Assembly (NCBI GenBank): GCA_009823395.1
Contig: CM020501.1
Coordinates: forward strand, 21,691,861 to 21,755,860
Length of the DNA: 64,000 nt
Direction: 5' to 3'
DNA from: Thamnaconus septentrionalis
Taxonomy: Eukaryota > Chordata > Actinopteri > Tetraodontiformes > Monacanthidae
The position numbers and the translations under genes are program-made. The notes under the pieces were generated by a model, which worked only from the letters and a program-made list of their open reading frames with translations, made no database searches and had not been told where the DNA came from. Positions 47,957 to 64,000 of this stretch are shown piece by piece. Each line of letters begins with the position of its first letter. Positions within the stretch are counted from its first letter, which is position 1.

Positions 47957-50900
47957 TCAGACGTTCATTGCCATCAAGATGAACTGTACGTAGGGAGAAT
48001 ACACAGTGACCAACCACATTGCAATGACAGTGAGAGCATGGTGATGGAGCCCAACACAGAAGAAAGAATTCAGCCGAGTCTACCTGTGCCAAGTTGATTT
48101 TGGCACGTCCCCTCTTGGATCCATCCAGAGCCTGGAAGACTCCTGGCAGAGACATAGAGTTTCACTCAGCAACTTTTCGACTGCCAGATTGTCATGTGCA
48201 ACGCCACTGTTACGTACGGAACATGTTCTCCAGACGGACAATGCAGGTGAGGTAGTCGTCAAAGTCGATGTCGTAGTTGGCGTCGGCGAACCTCAGGCAG
48301 ATGAGCTGCAGGAGCTGGTTGTTCAGGCTCATTCCTTCAGCGGGGCGAGCAGAAAAACTGTCAGACTCCGCCATACACATCTGCGTTACAGACATCTGCC
48401 TGTCTGAAACACAAATGCCTGGGGGAACCCAATTTTACTACGTGGACTCTCACCTGCGGCCTTCAGAGCGCTGCGGAGTTCGTAGGACGACATCTTACCC
48501 GAGCGGTCGGTGTCGAAGGACAGGAAGAGCATCTGCAACCAACGACAGCAGGTCACCGTCGACACCCCCAAAGAAAAAGCCTCTAACACAGCTAATGGCA
48601 TTTCATTTTACCATTAATACTATCAACAATTAGTTGTTGAATAAGAAATACATTTATGTTTTTCTTATCAACAGTTTTACTGCTGGGCGAAATTTTTGTT
48701 TCTCTTGATTTTTTAAATCCAGCTCTCTGAAGCTGAGGAGGCGTTTTTTTTCTCCTCTGTTCATTTCTGATTTTTTTCCTCTCCCCTTTTCATTTCATTT
48801 TCTGAGCTAAATCAAACACGTACAATCCACTTCTTCATCTTTTCCCAGAAGACTTTGAACTCTTGGAACTCCAGCATTCCGGTGTTGTCCACCTGGTTCA
48901 CATGTCAAGGAAAAAAAATGTGGCACTGCAGGTGTTTTCAAGCACCTTTTATCACAACAGTTTTGAGTCCCAGTAAGGATTCTATTCTATTCTATTCTAT
49001 TCTGAGTGAGTAAAGAGGAAGGATACGTCCATCAGGTTGATGATGCTGTGGCAGGTGGCGAGCGTCAACCCGTCAAACTTGATCTCTTTTCCTGGGGGAC
49101 AGAAAATCAACAAAAAAAAATGTTTGACTGACTCCGACTGAGCGGCAAACAACAAACAGGAAGTTTTGAAACGGGGCGGCGGGCTCACGTCTGCTGAGGA
49201 CACCGTTCAGCATCTGCTGGAGCTCCCGAGCGGAGATGGCCTGGTCCTGTGGAGGCGGCAGGAGATGTTAAAGAGACAAAACAGAAGACAAAAAAAGAAA
49301 ACACACCCACCGCCGACATCCAAACCAAATGATTCCATTGAACTTGTTGACATTGTCAGATTAATATCTTGTTTGCACTTGTGACTTTCCTCTTAAACAA
49401 TTGTATGTAGCAAAAAAGGAAATATTTTGTTTGTACACTGTTGAATTGTTTTGTACTGTAATTAGTTGATAAAAAAAAATGTTTATATGCCTAAAATCTT
49501 TGTCTTGTGTTTCACCATGATGATAATCAACTAACACAAGGCAAATCACAAAATCATTCGATGATACGAGCCCAGTGTTAACTTAATATCGGATTGATAC
49601 CAAATTTCTTAGTATTGCCCATCCCTAGTTTTTCCATCAAACATGTTCCATCCTGTACTCCAGTGGAGTCATGTCACATGATTAATTATCAAAGACTTAG
49701 CCCTTTGTTTGCATCCTCCTTCAAAGAAAGTTGGATTTGTTGGATCTTCTAGGTTAGGAAGATGGCAAAAGAAAAACAAAGGTGTCCTCAGGGGATCAGT
49801 AACCTGCAGTAGCTAACAGTTTCAGCAACGACAGGCAGGTGGGCATGTGACACTTTGCGCTGTCTTACATCTCCAGCAAGCTGCTCAAACAATCTCCTCA
49901 GGCCTTTCTCCTCCTCCGTCTCCTCTTCTGGAAGGCTGGGTGGTGGCGGCTGTTGGGAATGATGGGCCTAGTTCAGTAAAAGCTCACAGGATTGGCCGGT
50001 TTAGCCGCCTGGTTTCTCTACTTACATCCGGGAGGTCGGCGTCCACCGTGGTCCCCATCTCCCTGTTTGGACAGAAAGCACAGCGTCATGACAAAGCTTC
50101 TTTTCCTCCTCCTCTGCCTCCTCGTCTTTGTTCATGTCGACCTCCCGAGTACTAAACAACTCGCTAAACACTTACAGAGCCCCGGCTTTCTTCTCGCTGA
50201 AGACCCGCACCAGGAAGTCGGCCTCATGATGCGGCTGGAAAGTGGTGGGGACCAGCAGGTAGTCTCCGGGCGCCAGCGTGAAGCGCTCTGAGATCTCCCG
50301 GGTGTTTATGTAGGTGCGGCTGCGAGCCTTGGAAGCGTGGTAGCGGAAGAAATCCTTGCTGGCCTGGTCTTCTTTTTCTGGAGCCTGGATGCAGACAAAT
50401 TGAACCAAACATGATTGACCTCTAGATCGGTAAAGGAGTGTTTGGAGAAAAACAAAGAGAAGAAACAGATATTCAACTAATTGCTTTCTGCACATGTTGT
50501 GGGTTGGTTTTTTTTGTCAAAGCTTTAAGTTGTCGTGGAGGCGTTCAACAGGGATCATCGTTCGGCCCATTGTTCTCCACTAGAATTTGAATTTAGTCTT
50601 TTTTTTTTCAAGCAATCAGCTACAGTACATATTAATAAACACTTTCATGTAAATATGCTGGATTATAGCTTGTGGCTGTGATTTACACACTCTGTCGCTG
50701 GCCGAGATGATGTTCAATGTACCATCAACGAAACTAATAAAAGGGTTTGACTACCGACAGACCGACAACATGCCACGTTTCTCATGATGGAGTGACTGCA
50801 AGAAGGTGCATCATTAAAGTGTATTAGTGTTAAGATGAAAGAGAAATGAGCGAAATGGCATCACAGGGTCGAAAGGAAAAAAAAAGAAGCTCCCCCCTCT

Positions 50901-53900
50901 GACCTCGTACACGGTGAAGCCGATGGTCTCCATGTCGAGCCCCTCCTTCCTCTTCTCCCGCCGGTTCTTCTGCATCAGCGCGATCACCACGCTGCACATG
51001 TCGTCGTCATCGTCGGCGTCCTGCAGCCTCAGCTTGAACTGCGGGTTGGTCCAGAAGGTGTCTGCACATCCGAGGGGTTCAGATGACGGTTTTCATTTGG
51101 AGGTTCGAAACTCTTTGGGGTTTGAGTCTAGCGACAGATTAAGTCACTCTCACCGATGTAGTTCCTGCAGCCTCCAGCGGTGGAGCCGCGGATCCAGCTG
51201 CCCTCTAGCATGTTGACCTCCCAGTGGCGCTGTGTGCTGTCGGTCAGCGAATCCGGCGTCATGTTGCAGATCTCCACCCTGCTGTAGTTCCTCTTGAAGT
51301 CCTCAAACTCCATCCTGGAGTCCCAAGAAAAAACACACACACAATCGCACACAGTCACACAGAGTCACACAGTTCCAGAGGTTCAGGAGCTGAGGCTCCA
51401 CCTCCTATTGGGGGTTGACGAGTGGGTGACACTCTCTGCAACTCACCAGAACTCTCCGTCGTCTTGAGAGTTCTGCATGATGCGCCTTTTGTCCGCCGCA
51501 TCCACGTAACTCCACTCTCTGGAACTGATACACACACACACACACACACAGAGCTCAATAAGGCTGCGGTTTGGATCAAATTTTAACTCCAACCTTCAAC
51601 GTCAGCTGATTGGTCACATCAGGACCTCGAACGAGTGAAGAAGGTGTCGAGCCATTATCAACCTTCTCCAAAGATGCTTTGTGTTTTTTATTTTCTTCCC
51701 AGTGATCTTCAGTTAAAAATGAGTGTAAATTTATCCCTTTTTTTTTTAGATTTAGATTAATCCTTATTGTTACCTGACATGGAAACACTGAGTTGCAGTT
51801 TGACAGATGGACACGGATAAAACACACAAAACAAATGTCAAATAGATGAAAGATGATGTTGAGCTTTCAACACAAGACAACACAACATGTTGGCTGGTCA
51901 CCTGCTTTGTATTACTGCTTACTTGTCACTCCAGTCACCGTTCCACTCCACTTGGCCCCAGGGGTTCCTGATCCGGATCAGCTGGACCTTCCTTCCTCTG
52001 ACAGTCACCTGGAGGTAGAAAAATGTATTTATTTATTTGTTTGTTTGTTTGTTTGTTTGTTTCAGAAATAATAAAGATACCCTACAAGTCCTAGAGTTCA
52101 AGTACAAGTAGCCAAAGCAGTTGGTGCAAGGGGTGCCTTGTGACGCAATGCTGGGGGCGGAGTTCAACTATCCACAGCCAATCAGCTGCAGAGAAAAGCC
52201 TTCAGTTGCTCTTCTTCTACTGAGAAAATGTCGTCTGGCTGTGATCAGACTGACTGTTCCTGTCACAGGTTCAGCCCTGGCCATAGCTCCACCCCTTTCT
52301 CCTTAAAGGACTCTGATTGGTCCGGTCATATTTTGACATTAGATAGGTTATTGTGGGTTTTTTTTTTTCAGAGGATTTAAAATAAGCCAGCCTTGCAGTT
52401 GCTACTGCGTCATAACCACGACGATGAGGAAGCTTGCAGACGAGCGGACTCACCTCCTCCAGGTCTGTGACAGAGTAGGCATGTCCCTTCACCAGGCCAG
52501 TGGAGGTCTTGGCCTCTGACTCTGCTGAGCTGGAGACCTGCAGAAACCACCCATACACACAGACACAGAAACACACACACACAAAGCCGGTGTTTGTTTG
52601 AGACTCTGGACGGTACAATAACAAACCAAATCAAATGATTTTCCTCTTTTCGCTTCTGCTTACGTCGATGGAGCAACCCATCATACAGCCTCGGTCCAAG
52701 GCCTTCTTCATGACAGTGAACATGTTGTCCGGAGCCTTGGCGGTCTCGTACACCTCGCCCACGCCGCCAGTGAAGTCCTCCATGGCCTCCAGCGTGCTGC
52801 CACCCTTCAGGGACTCGTAGCTGCTGTGCAGCCTGACGGAGGAAGGAGATGAGAGGCGGTGAGAAGCCGCCGAAGAGAGATTCACGTTTAGTGTCCGTCC
52901 AGGCGTCGCGTCACTCACTTGGCGTAGGCCTTCTCCAGCAGGCGCTCCAGAACTCGTTGTTGGAGGCCGAGTGGAGCAGGATGAGCTTGTCCCTCACCGT
53001 CGGCAGCCGGTCGTCCACCACGATGTCCAGCCACTTGTTGTGGTGCCAGAACTGTCAGCAGAGGTGGGAGGTAACAAAGTACATGTACTTCGTTACTCTG
53101 CTTAAGTAGATTTTGCAGGTATCCGCACTTTTTCACATTTCTCTCCCAACATTTGTTCACAAAAATCTGTACTTCCTACTCCTTATATTGGAAAAAGGGT
53201 TAGGGTTATGGTTCGGCTATTATTACTATCGCTGTTGTTGCTCAGAGTGGAGCTATTTGAATTATGTAGTTGTGTAATTAAATATACAACTGGATCATAT
53301 TTTAAAGGGAAAAAATCCAGAGTCTCAACGTATTGTTTGATTAATTGCAAAAAAATACTTTTTCACTTTTTACTTAAGTACATTTTAGAACCTGTACTTT
53401 TTACTTTTACTTGAGTAAAATAGTTGAAGTGCTTTTCAAGTACAGAATGTAAATACTTTTGCCTCCTCTCACTGTCAGTCACCCATAACGTGCTTTTCAA
53501 AGGCACGGCTCGTCCTCTGTTGTGTTGACGTTTGAGTGAACAACCTCAGAAATGAATCAATTTGCGAATGAATCGTTCATCAGTTGCCTCTGTGGTTGGT
53601 GCAGAGTGGAACTTCATCTGAGATGGATGGAAGACCTGCTTGCCAATCACCACCTCCGGTTCAGCCAATCAGCTGACCCGGACCGTACCTGGAAGTGAAA
53701 GATGCCAGCATATCTGTGGTCAAAGTCCTGGTCCGGGGGAACAACTCGGGCCAAGGCTTCTTTCTTGAGGGTCAGGGAAGCGATGGCCGCCAGGAGCCAG
53801 CAGTCGCCTGTGGTGCATTGTGGGTAAATAGGTAATGAAACACACAAGAGCAGCAGCGAAACGCATGGAAAGTGAGACTGGGTGCGATGGGACCGACCCA

Positions 53901-54875
53901 GTTGTCCCTGGCAGATGTCCGTCCTGTCGGCGTTGCCCACAATGAACTTTGGTTTGCTGCAGATTTCCTGTGGAGCAGGAAGAGCATGAAAGGTAACTGT
54001 TGCGAAGTGACACACGTCCCAGATGGGTGTGTGCACATTCCAGGCATATTAATCTGCCGTAACACACACAACACAACACAACGCAGGCATTCAACTCCAA
54101 TCAAGGAACGCCCAGTGCAGAAATGTGTCCTGTTTGTGAAATTTAAAATGAAGGATGAACCACTGACTGGGTCATCATGCTAACAGGTGGACAGAGATGC
54201 TAACACAGGTATCATCTGGTGGATGAAGCTGCAGACGGTGCATCTAGGAGGGGGAAAATCAAACGGCCAAAACCCTCGGCTTTGTTTACAGTCAGTGGCC
54301 CAGCAGAACTGGTTCTGCAGCAGTGGCTCATCTGGGCTGTTGGTAGCGGTTGGGAAAATCAGTGCACTAGGCGTTAGACTCTGCCTAGTCTTGCAGTTTG
54401 GCGGCAGGTAAAGGTGAAAAGCAGAGCTACCCGAGTGTTTCAGGGTGTCTGAAGGACCTTCTGGATCGCCAGCTGCAAAATCAATCAATTTTTAACTAAT
54501 ATTTTAGAGCACTAAATCACAAGTAAAGGCATCTTGAATTGCTTTGCACAATCAAGAAGAAACCAGCTGAAACTCAGAAACCCCCCCAGAGCTGCAGGTC
54601 GGGCAGAAGTTCCTTGAACAATGTCTCTAATAGACCTGCAGGTGTGATTCCGCTGGGTCTTAACTCACCGTGGGCCTCTTCCATTCGATCTGGACGGGGA
54701 CACTCTGGCTGTAGTAGAGTGAGGAATCCACGGCGGGGAAGTCGGGGTCCTCAAACAGAACCCCATTCTGCAGACATTCGGACCGGAGCTGCTCGAAGGA
54801 TTTGCCATTTGATTGTGTGTTCTCAGCCTTGGTGGAGCCGGAGCCCCGGCCGGAGAGAGTGGAATTGAGGGGCAT
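47957..54875 (-). CDS. capn9: Calpain-9-like calcium-dependent cysteine protease (with one-base frame break)
   Basis: Twenty exons run on the minus strand from ATG at 54875-54873 to the stop at 47957; sizes such as 70, 119, 169, 84, 86, 78, 161, 209, 37, 58, 65, 69, 79, 117, 59 and 27 follow the classical calpain pattern. The expected product is 688 residues, close to human CAPN9 (690). Order: short N-terminus ([20 protein letters not shown]); protease core with Cys95 in [12 protein letters not shown], His252 in KGHAYSV and Asn276 in [12 protein letters not shown]2-like domain ([18 protein letters not shown]); and a penta-EF-hand domain ([15 protein letters not shown]). Exon 4 (53051-52919) has 133 bases instead of the usual 134: one base is missing after residue 169 (junction 52941/52940), which breaks the frame within [12 protein letters not shown]. 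As written the gene would be null. All other exons look intact, so an assembly error or recent allele is likely. In mammals CAPN9 is a digestive-tract calpain. Confidence 0.9.
53059..53470 (-). mobile_element. hAT-type MITE abutting the capn9 exon 4 acceptor
   Basis: It starts CAGAGGTGGGAGGTAAC and ends GCCTCCTCTC, with internal ACTTAAGTA/TACTTTTACTTGAG-type sequence common to non-autonomous fish hAT elements. It is flanked by a perfect 8-base duplication, ACTGTCAG, at 53051-53058 and 53471-53478. The left duplication contains the CAG acceptor of capn9 exon 4. A fragment of the same family may lie near 62560-62635. Confidence 0.8.
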
Positions 54876-57028
54876 CTCGCGCCTCTTCCTGCTGGTTCTA
54901 CTGCTGGGGGAGTGGAGGACAACCTTGGCGAGAGGAGCTTCAGCAGCAGCTGTGAGCCGTGTGAGTGTGTGTGTCTGTCGTGTGTGTGTGTGTCTGTGTG
55001 TGCCAGCAGCGAGTGACAAGCCCGTCGGGCTGGTTGAGCTGGGAGACACACACCCGCCCAACAGACTCAAACTGGTTTGGCCTCCTTCAGCGGTGAACCT
55101 CACCCACCCTGTCCACCAGTCTGCTGCTGTCCTCAACCCTGGATTCATCACTGCTCTCTTTCTCTCTCACTCTTTCACCCCCTCACTCCCTCTCTGAGGA
55201 ATTCATTCCTGATGGCTCGCCCACTCAGCACTCAGGTGGAGATCTCCAGGTAGCAACACTGAGGCCAGCGATGACAGCAGGAGCTCTACATTTCCAACAG
55301 ACTTGGAAATAGATCAGAAATATTTTAATTGCAACTTATAATATTACTAATCACAATTAATATCATATTATAATAATAAAAACCTGTGAGCTGATGCTTC
55401 AGTTGCTTTGAAAAGGAGCCTGGGGGAAATTAACAAGTAATTAACATGTAACACATTTATACATCTACAAGGTTGAAGCCAAAAACACCACAGGGACACC
55501 AGGGGGAGGGTCTCAGCTGTCAATCATGAAGGTGCCGCCCTGAACTTGAACTTCTCATTATGCTGAGGGAACGTACAAGTGCAGTAAAGACGTTCTCCGG
55601 CACAAATATGCATCTCACAGGGACTTGGATTCGTCAGTTTCACTTATTATCAACAGACATTACCACCAACAGCCACCAGGGGGCCAACCTTATGTTCCTT
55701 CCTGCTCCATGCACCTGCACGGGAATACAGGGCTCAGTACCTTAGCAGTGTCACCAAGCTCAGTTCTGTCTGCACCTGTCAAGATGAAGTGTGGTCCCGC
55801 CCTGTCATCAGACAGATGAGTTGTGGCCCTGCCTACTTTCCACCGCACCCTCAACTCCGACACATCCTCGTTCCTGCCGCAGCGTGACCGGGATTCCTCT
55901 CATAGCTGAGGATTGGAGTTGTGTTTATATTCACTGCGACAGATGTCAGAGTCACACCTGTGCGTCCGGTTCTCCTGCAGCACATCCACACCTGCTGATA
56001 CCAACAGCAGGACTCGGCTACTGTTGCTCCAGTCCAGCAGGGTGTTTTCCTGGGGAGAACTGATGAATAACTGGTGGGTCTGGTGGGCCCGAACTGCAGA
56101 AACGATGGTAAAAGTCAGTCATTTAAACACGGCAGCCAATCACGAGGAGGCAAAAGGACTCAGGCAAGTGTTGTGCGTAAGCTTGAGCTTAATTAAATTT
56201 ATTTATTTCTTTGTTGTGCCGGACAACAACAGCAACAACATGGATGAAACCAAAACCTTATGGACACAAGGAGACGCTTAGAGCCGTGTTACAAAAATGG
56301 AAAATTCCCAAAAGTGTTCAGGATAATAAAAAAAGGAAAAGAAATATTAAATCATCTCGTATGCAGTCAATTCAGCCGTCGTTAAGTTGTATGTCGGCTT
56401 TTGGTAGCTGAGGAAAAATACACAAATATTTACACTTTGAACCACTCCAGAATCCCAAGATAAAAAACTAGCCTGAATTTCTAAGAAGTCACAACTTCCG
56501 GGATTTTTTTTTATATATATATATATACTTGGAGAGCCCCCTACAGGCCGTTAGGAGAACAACCCAAGACCTACTTTCAGTCAAGGTGTTTGCACAACAA
56601 GGTCGTATTTTCTCTGTCAATTCTTAGAATATCTGAAATGGCTGCTTTTTTTTTTTTTTTTTTAACTGCAAGACACAACAGTGCCCTCTAATGGACAAAC
56701 ACCATCGACTGGACAACCAGAAAGGAAGTACCTCAGTCTCCACTAGGGGGGCGCGTTACACGTTACAAAATGTATTACTTTGGAGAGCAGGTGGCAGAGT
56801 AAACTAGTCATCACGTTTTCATCCATCCCATAATACTTGAAGATGACACGAAACAGTTCTGGCCTGAGTTTTTAAAACAAAACCAAAAGAAATCTGGGAA
56901 AAATGGAGAAGTGGAAAATAATACTGACATCCAGAGAAGGAGGAGAAAAGTGACCAGAAGTGTGTAAACATCAGCCAACATCGTCCAGAGGGGGGCGAGA
57001 GAGAGTCTGGGAGAACTTTGGATCCGAC
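54876..57028. other. Intergenic region between capn9 and taf5l
   Basis: It should contain the capn9 promoter and 5' leader on its left and the taf5l 3' untranslated region on its right, since both genes run leftward. No additional gene or clear mobile element is seen. Confidence 0.5.
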
Positions 57029-60220
<3,192 letters not shown>

Positions 60221-61503
60221 GACCTGAAAGCAAACGGCGGCGGCAACAAAAAACACACCTGAGTGCAACGCACCTGCGCATCACATCATCTCACTGCCAG
60301 TAGTTGAATTTTTCTCCCCGGCAACGTTACAAAGCCACGCGCGGCATGCATGCAACATGAAGATTGTTATATCTTCATGCTGTATATTTGTCGCAATCTA
60401 AGATACTTATTTCCGATGGCTAGATTTTTTTTTATATTATATATATATTTTTAAAGTAATTTTTAATGGACCATCTTTGCAGAGTCCGTGAGCTAGCAAG
60501 GAAGCGGGCTGTAATTACTCAAAGTGAAACAAAATGCACCTTTATGAATTTCAAATTCATTAGTTATGTCAGAACTAACGTGAGAGATTTGTGTAACTAT
60601 AAACAGGAAACAATCTCCTCTTCTTTTGGTATTCTAAGAGGATACCTGGAGTTAGCTTAGCTAGCCGGCTAACAGACCACTAGTGGCAGTAGGCCTTGCG
60701 GTTGGAAAACTTTTAGCGCCACTAGCGAGATGACGCCTCGCTACTTACTTGCATACCGTCCCTTGGCCTTCCGTGCTGACTCTGTGCAACCTAGAAAAAA
60801 AGCAGATCTCAAATGCAACTTGGTTTTCCACTTGGAGCTATGGAGCCGTTGCCTGTCGCTGGCGCCCCATGGTCGCTTCACTTTCCCCCGGTCCGCCTCC
60901 GTGCAACCATGCTAGCTTAGCTAGCTTAGCTTGCTATCTCGCAGTTGCTGTTCATATGCAGCAGCTATCGACTATCTGCTGACTACCCTGGCGCCCCATG
61001 TCCCAAGGTAGCGACATCGGAGTTCTACTACTCATGCCATGGTCATCGACTTGAGGACATTTATGTGCCTTAAACATTTAAGGCACATCAATATACTAGT
61101 CGTTAGACAAAGTTGGGACATGTAATTTGAAAACAAAGCAACTAAACAAACAAAAAGACTAAAATAAAACAAAACAATAAACCATTTAACAATGAGAGGG
61201 CCTCACTCCAAAAGTGAAAATAAGTCTATTAATGAAAACAATTTCTGAGCCTTTTTAGTCTTTATCAATTTCAAGGCATTCTTAAATAACACTAAATTGT
61301 TTTTCAAACCAATGATTTGGGGTCTAATGTTCAAATATTTACATCTATGAATAAAAAAAAAATTACAAAGAAGAATTAAATTGTTCACCAAGAAATCTGT
61401 ATTATTCTCCATGTACAGCGTGGTCACTTGACCACTAAGTGGAGCTAGTCCACTTAGTCAAAAGTCTGTCTCTCTCTCACACACACACACCTTCTTCTTC
61501 TTC

Positions 61504-61582
<79 letters not shown>

Positions 61583-61805
61583 CTTAAAGAACTGTCGCAC
61601 TTTATCGGCATCTTTTAGAGAGGAGGCGGGGCTTCCCATGCGCCGCTTGTTGATGACGCAAATATGAAGCGACACACTGTCACCGCGCGCTGTTTGGAGA
61701 GAGCATTTTCATAGCGCCTTTTTTTTTGTTAGGTGTAGTCGTGATAACTGAAGCCGTTTCGGAGCGTTTAGTCGTATTCGGGGCGAAGGTCGACGAGGCA
61801 GAGGC
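60221..61805. promoter_or_regulatory. Divergent taf5l/nup133 promoter interval
   Basis: The start codons of taf5l (minus) and nup133 (plus) are about 1.6 kb apart. Next to nup133, 61613-61700 holds a GC box (GAGGCGGGGCT), a CRE-like TGATGACGCAA and CpG-rich sequence, consistent with a TATA-less housekeeping promoter. A taf5l leader exon should lie somewhere in this interval but I cannot place it. An (ATT)n repeat occupies about 61505-61582. Confidence 0.4.
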
Positions 61806-63943
61806 ATGTTCAGCCCTCGCACGGCGCCAGGCTCCGGCCGCAGGCAGCCGCCCAGGACCGCCGGGAGGAAGAGCCTCTCCGGAGCGGCCAGCAGTCTGCT
61901 CTTCTCCCCGCGCAGAACGCCTGCCAGGTAAGCGACATGACACGGACAGGACAGGGCGACGTGTCGGCGTCACCACGACGGTGCAAAAAAAACCGACCAC
62001 CGACACACACACACACACACACACACACAGAGGTCGGCGAGGAGGGTTTTTGTATATTGTTTTATTCCAGCCCTGGAAGCTCACTGCGAGCTTTTTCTGA
62101 GCACCAGGGGCTTTTCTTCAGGCTCCATTGCTGCTAAACGTGTTGTTGTGGTTGTTGTTGTTGCTCCTGGTGAGACCAACAGGTGCTCCTGGGAATGAGT
62201 CAGTTAGTTCTCCCCTGACGACAACGTTCCTCTTTTTCTCTTCCCGCGGAATCTTAGTCAAATAAATGACCAGCTCGGTCACCTTCGGTCTTTATTAGCC
62301 AATGTCGCAATTCCACTATGATGTTTGAGAATTTGTCTGTTTTCTCTCATACGTTTAACATTGTTTGCTAAATGTAGCTTGGCAAAAAAAATGTTGTGCC
62401 TTAATCTGAATAAGTCACATTATTCCATCAGAACTTTTTCATTCATGGCATAAAACATTTTTTTTATTTTGCAAAATTATCAACCAATGTATTGTTTGGC
62501 AGAAAACGGAAACTGCTTTTTAGTTGAATCAGTACTTTTACCAGAGTATTTTTTATTTATTTATTTATTTATTTTTTACTCAGGTGCCTATACTTTTGCT
62601 TAATTACAGAATGTGAATACGTTTGCCACCTTTGCTCATTCAACCTTTCCACTGTGTTGTGTTGTCATTGTTGCTGAGGAAACTCCCTCTCTCCCTCCGA
62701 CAGGTCCACACCCAGCAGGGCCCAGAGCCACGCAGCCGCAGAATCCATCAACTATGACGTGCAAACCTTCGGCTCCTCGCTGCCGGTCAAGGTGATGGAG
62801 GCGCTGACAATGGCCGAGGGTACTGAGGATATTCTCTCTCTTGCTCATGTCTGACCGGTGTGATAGATCCGGCTCACCGAGCTCGTGCGTGTCTTTGCTT
62901 CCTCCTCCAGCCGACGACCAGATCTCGGTGAAGGTGAACGAGAGCGGCTGGGCCTGGATGGTGTGTGGAGAGCGACTCATCATCTGGAAGATCTGCCAGA
63001 CGGCCGTGGCCAAGGTACGGGTCACCTCGGGGAGCTGGAGCTGAACGAGAGCCGTCGTCGTCCACAGATGAATCAGAATGACTCTTTTTCGCCCGCTCCT
63101 TACAGCTCTCGGTGTGCAAGGAGCTGCAGCTTCCTGACCGCGAGTGCAAGTACACGGCCGACCTCGTGGTCGTGTCGTCGTCGGCGGGGCCTTTGGAGAT
63201 GGTGAGCGTCCAGGCCATCTCCGTGCTGGCCGTGTCTGATGAGGGACTGGCCCGCCTGTGGCCCAGTCTGGCCCAGGAGGGCAACTACACCGACACGGAA
63301 GTGGACCTCGGACATCTCTGCAACTTTGTTGTCGCTGTCCAGGTCTGTCATGAAGATTTAATTTTGCCCTTGCTTGGTTGTCACAAGGCCCTTTTTCTCA
63401 TTTTCAGAACATTTTTTCTTGCCTTTGCTGAAACAAATTTGCTCCTCTGATCTTTCTGTTCCGCTTCTCGTCTCCTTCTCTTCCCGTCCACTGTCAGGGC
63501 GGAAGCTTCATCATATCCTCGGTGAACAACCGACTGTTGAGGGCGAGCGCCGACTCCTCTGGGAAGCTGCAGTATCGAGCCGTGATGCACGGCCAGGGGA
63601 TGCTCTCCGGAATCGGACGCCGTGTCTCCAGCCTGTTTGGCATGCTCTCAGCACCGGCCAACGACACAGTGAGTTGGGGGTGGCTGGACTTCCTTCAAAA
63701 AATACTGAAATAAACCATGTTCGCTGTCGCAGATTCATTTGGAATGAAGGACAAATGAAATTTGGATTTTCTCCACCGCCGCTGCAGCTCCACAGTGTGC
63801 TGTGGGCGGCCGAAGCCTGCAGCCTGTACACGCTGACCAGCTCCAGTCTCAGCAAGTGGAGGGTGAACGACGACGGCGAGCAGCAGGTCCTCAGCTGGGA
63901 CGTCCAGCGAGCGCTGAGCGAGAGCATCGCCGACGCCATCTGG
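61806..63943 (+). CDS. nup133: Nucleoporin NUP133, 5' part (runs off the window)
   Basis: Six exons are visible (61806-61927, 62704-62819, 62911-63014, 63106-63342, 63498-63668, 63787-63943); the last ends at a GTGAGC donor and the gene continues to the right. The N-terminus is a basic Ser/Pro/Arg-rich leader ([26 protein letters not shown]), followed by the start of the beta-propeller: [39 protein letters not shown]. Exon 5 encodes [19 protein letters not shown], matching the membrane-curvature-sensing ALPS motif of human NUP133. NUP133 is a scaffold component of the NUP107-160 Y complex of the nuclear pore. Only about 300 of an expected 1,150 or so residues are present here. Confidence 0.95.
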
Positions 63944-64000
63944 GTGAGCGCCAGGACACTCGGTCGGTCTGTAACGCAGGTGTATGTGTTGGTGCTCAGA

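Overview
The window is teleost fish genomic DNA. The genes are split by GT-AG introns, there are long dinucleotide microsatellites, and the mobile elements (a tRNA-derived fish SINE, Rex1-like LINE relics, hAT-type elements) are of kinds common in fishes. I recognise six conserved vertebrate genes from their spliced proteins: a SMIM28-like gene, ifngr1, ltv1, capn9, taf5l and the 5' part of nup133. A seventh gene encodes an alpha-lactalbumin-like C-type lysozyme relative. Three further genes form a secreted family that I do not recognise.

Layout. 1-13.2 kb: paralogs A (3876-5476) and B (9782-11052) of the unknown family. 13.4-15.3 kb: a non-catalytic lysozyme-like gene. 16.8-20.4 kb: smim28-like, minus strand. 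20.4-24.8 kb: intergenic, with a foldback repeat. 24.8-30.2 kb: ifngr1, plus strand. 31.5-37.2 kb: ltv1, minus strand. 37.6-43.6 kb: a second copy of the 6.8-13.2 kb block, carrying paralog C. 43.6-47.9 kb: a gene-free stretch that starts with a duplicated hairpin. 48.0-54.9 kb: capn9, minus strand. 57.0-60.2 kb: taf5l, minus strand. 61.8 kb to the end: nup133, plus strand, truncated by the window. In human, ifngr1 and ltv1 lie on 6q, and capn9, taf5l and nup133 lie on 1q42. Block C therefore sits at the join of two ancestral gene neighbourhoods.

The most interesting content is the A/B/C family. Each gene encodes a nearly invariant signal peptide, a one-cysteine basic segment that differs strongly between copies, a Thr-rich mucin-like region, an RRRR furin-type site, an acidic Ser/Glu/Asp pro-region, a second Lys-Arg site, and a short basic C-terminal peptide with a C-x5-C motif on a tiny third coding exon. 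B and C are near-identical copies everywhere except in that N-terminal segment. This is the pattern seen in rapidly evolving secreted defence peptides. A lysozyme-fold gene that has lost both catalytic residues but kept a calcium loop lies next to B.

Cautions: exon limits come from reading splice sites and conserved frames. No transcript evidence was available. Two one-base frame problems (capn9 exon 4, and the ltv1 exon 5/6 join) may be assembly errors.
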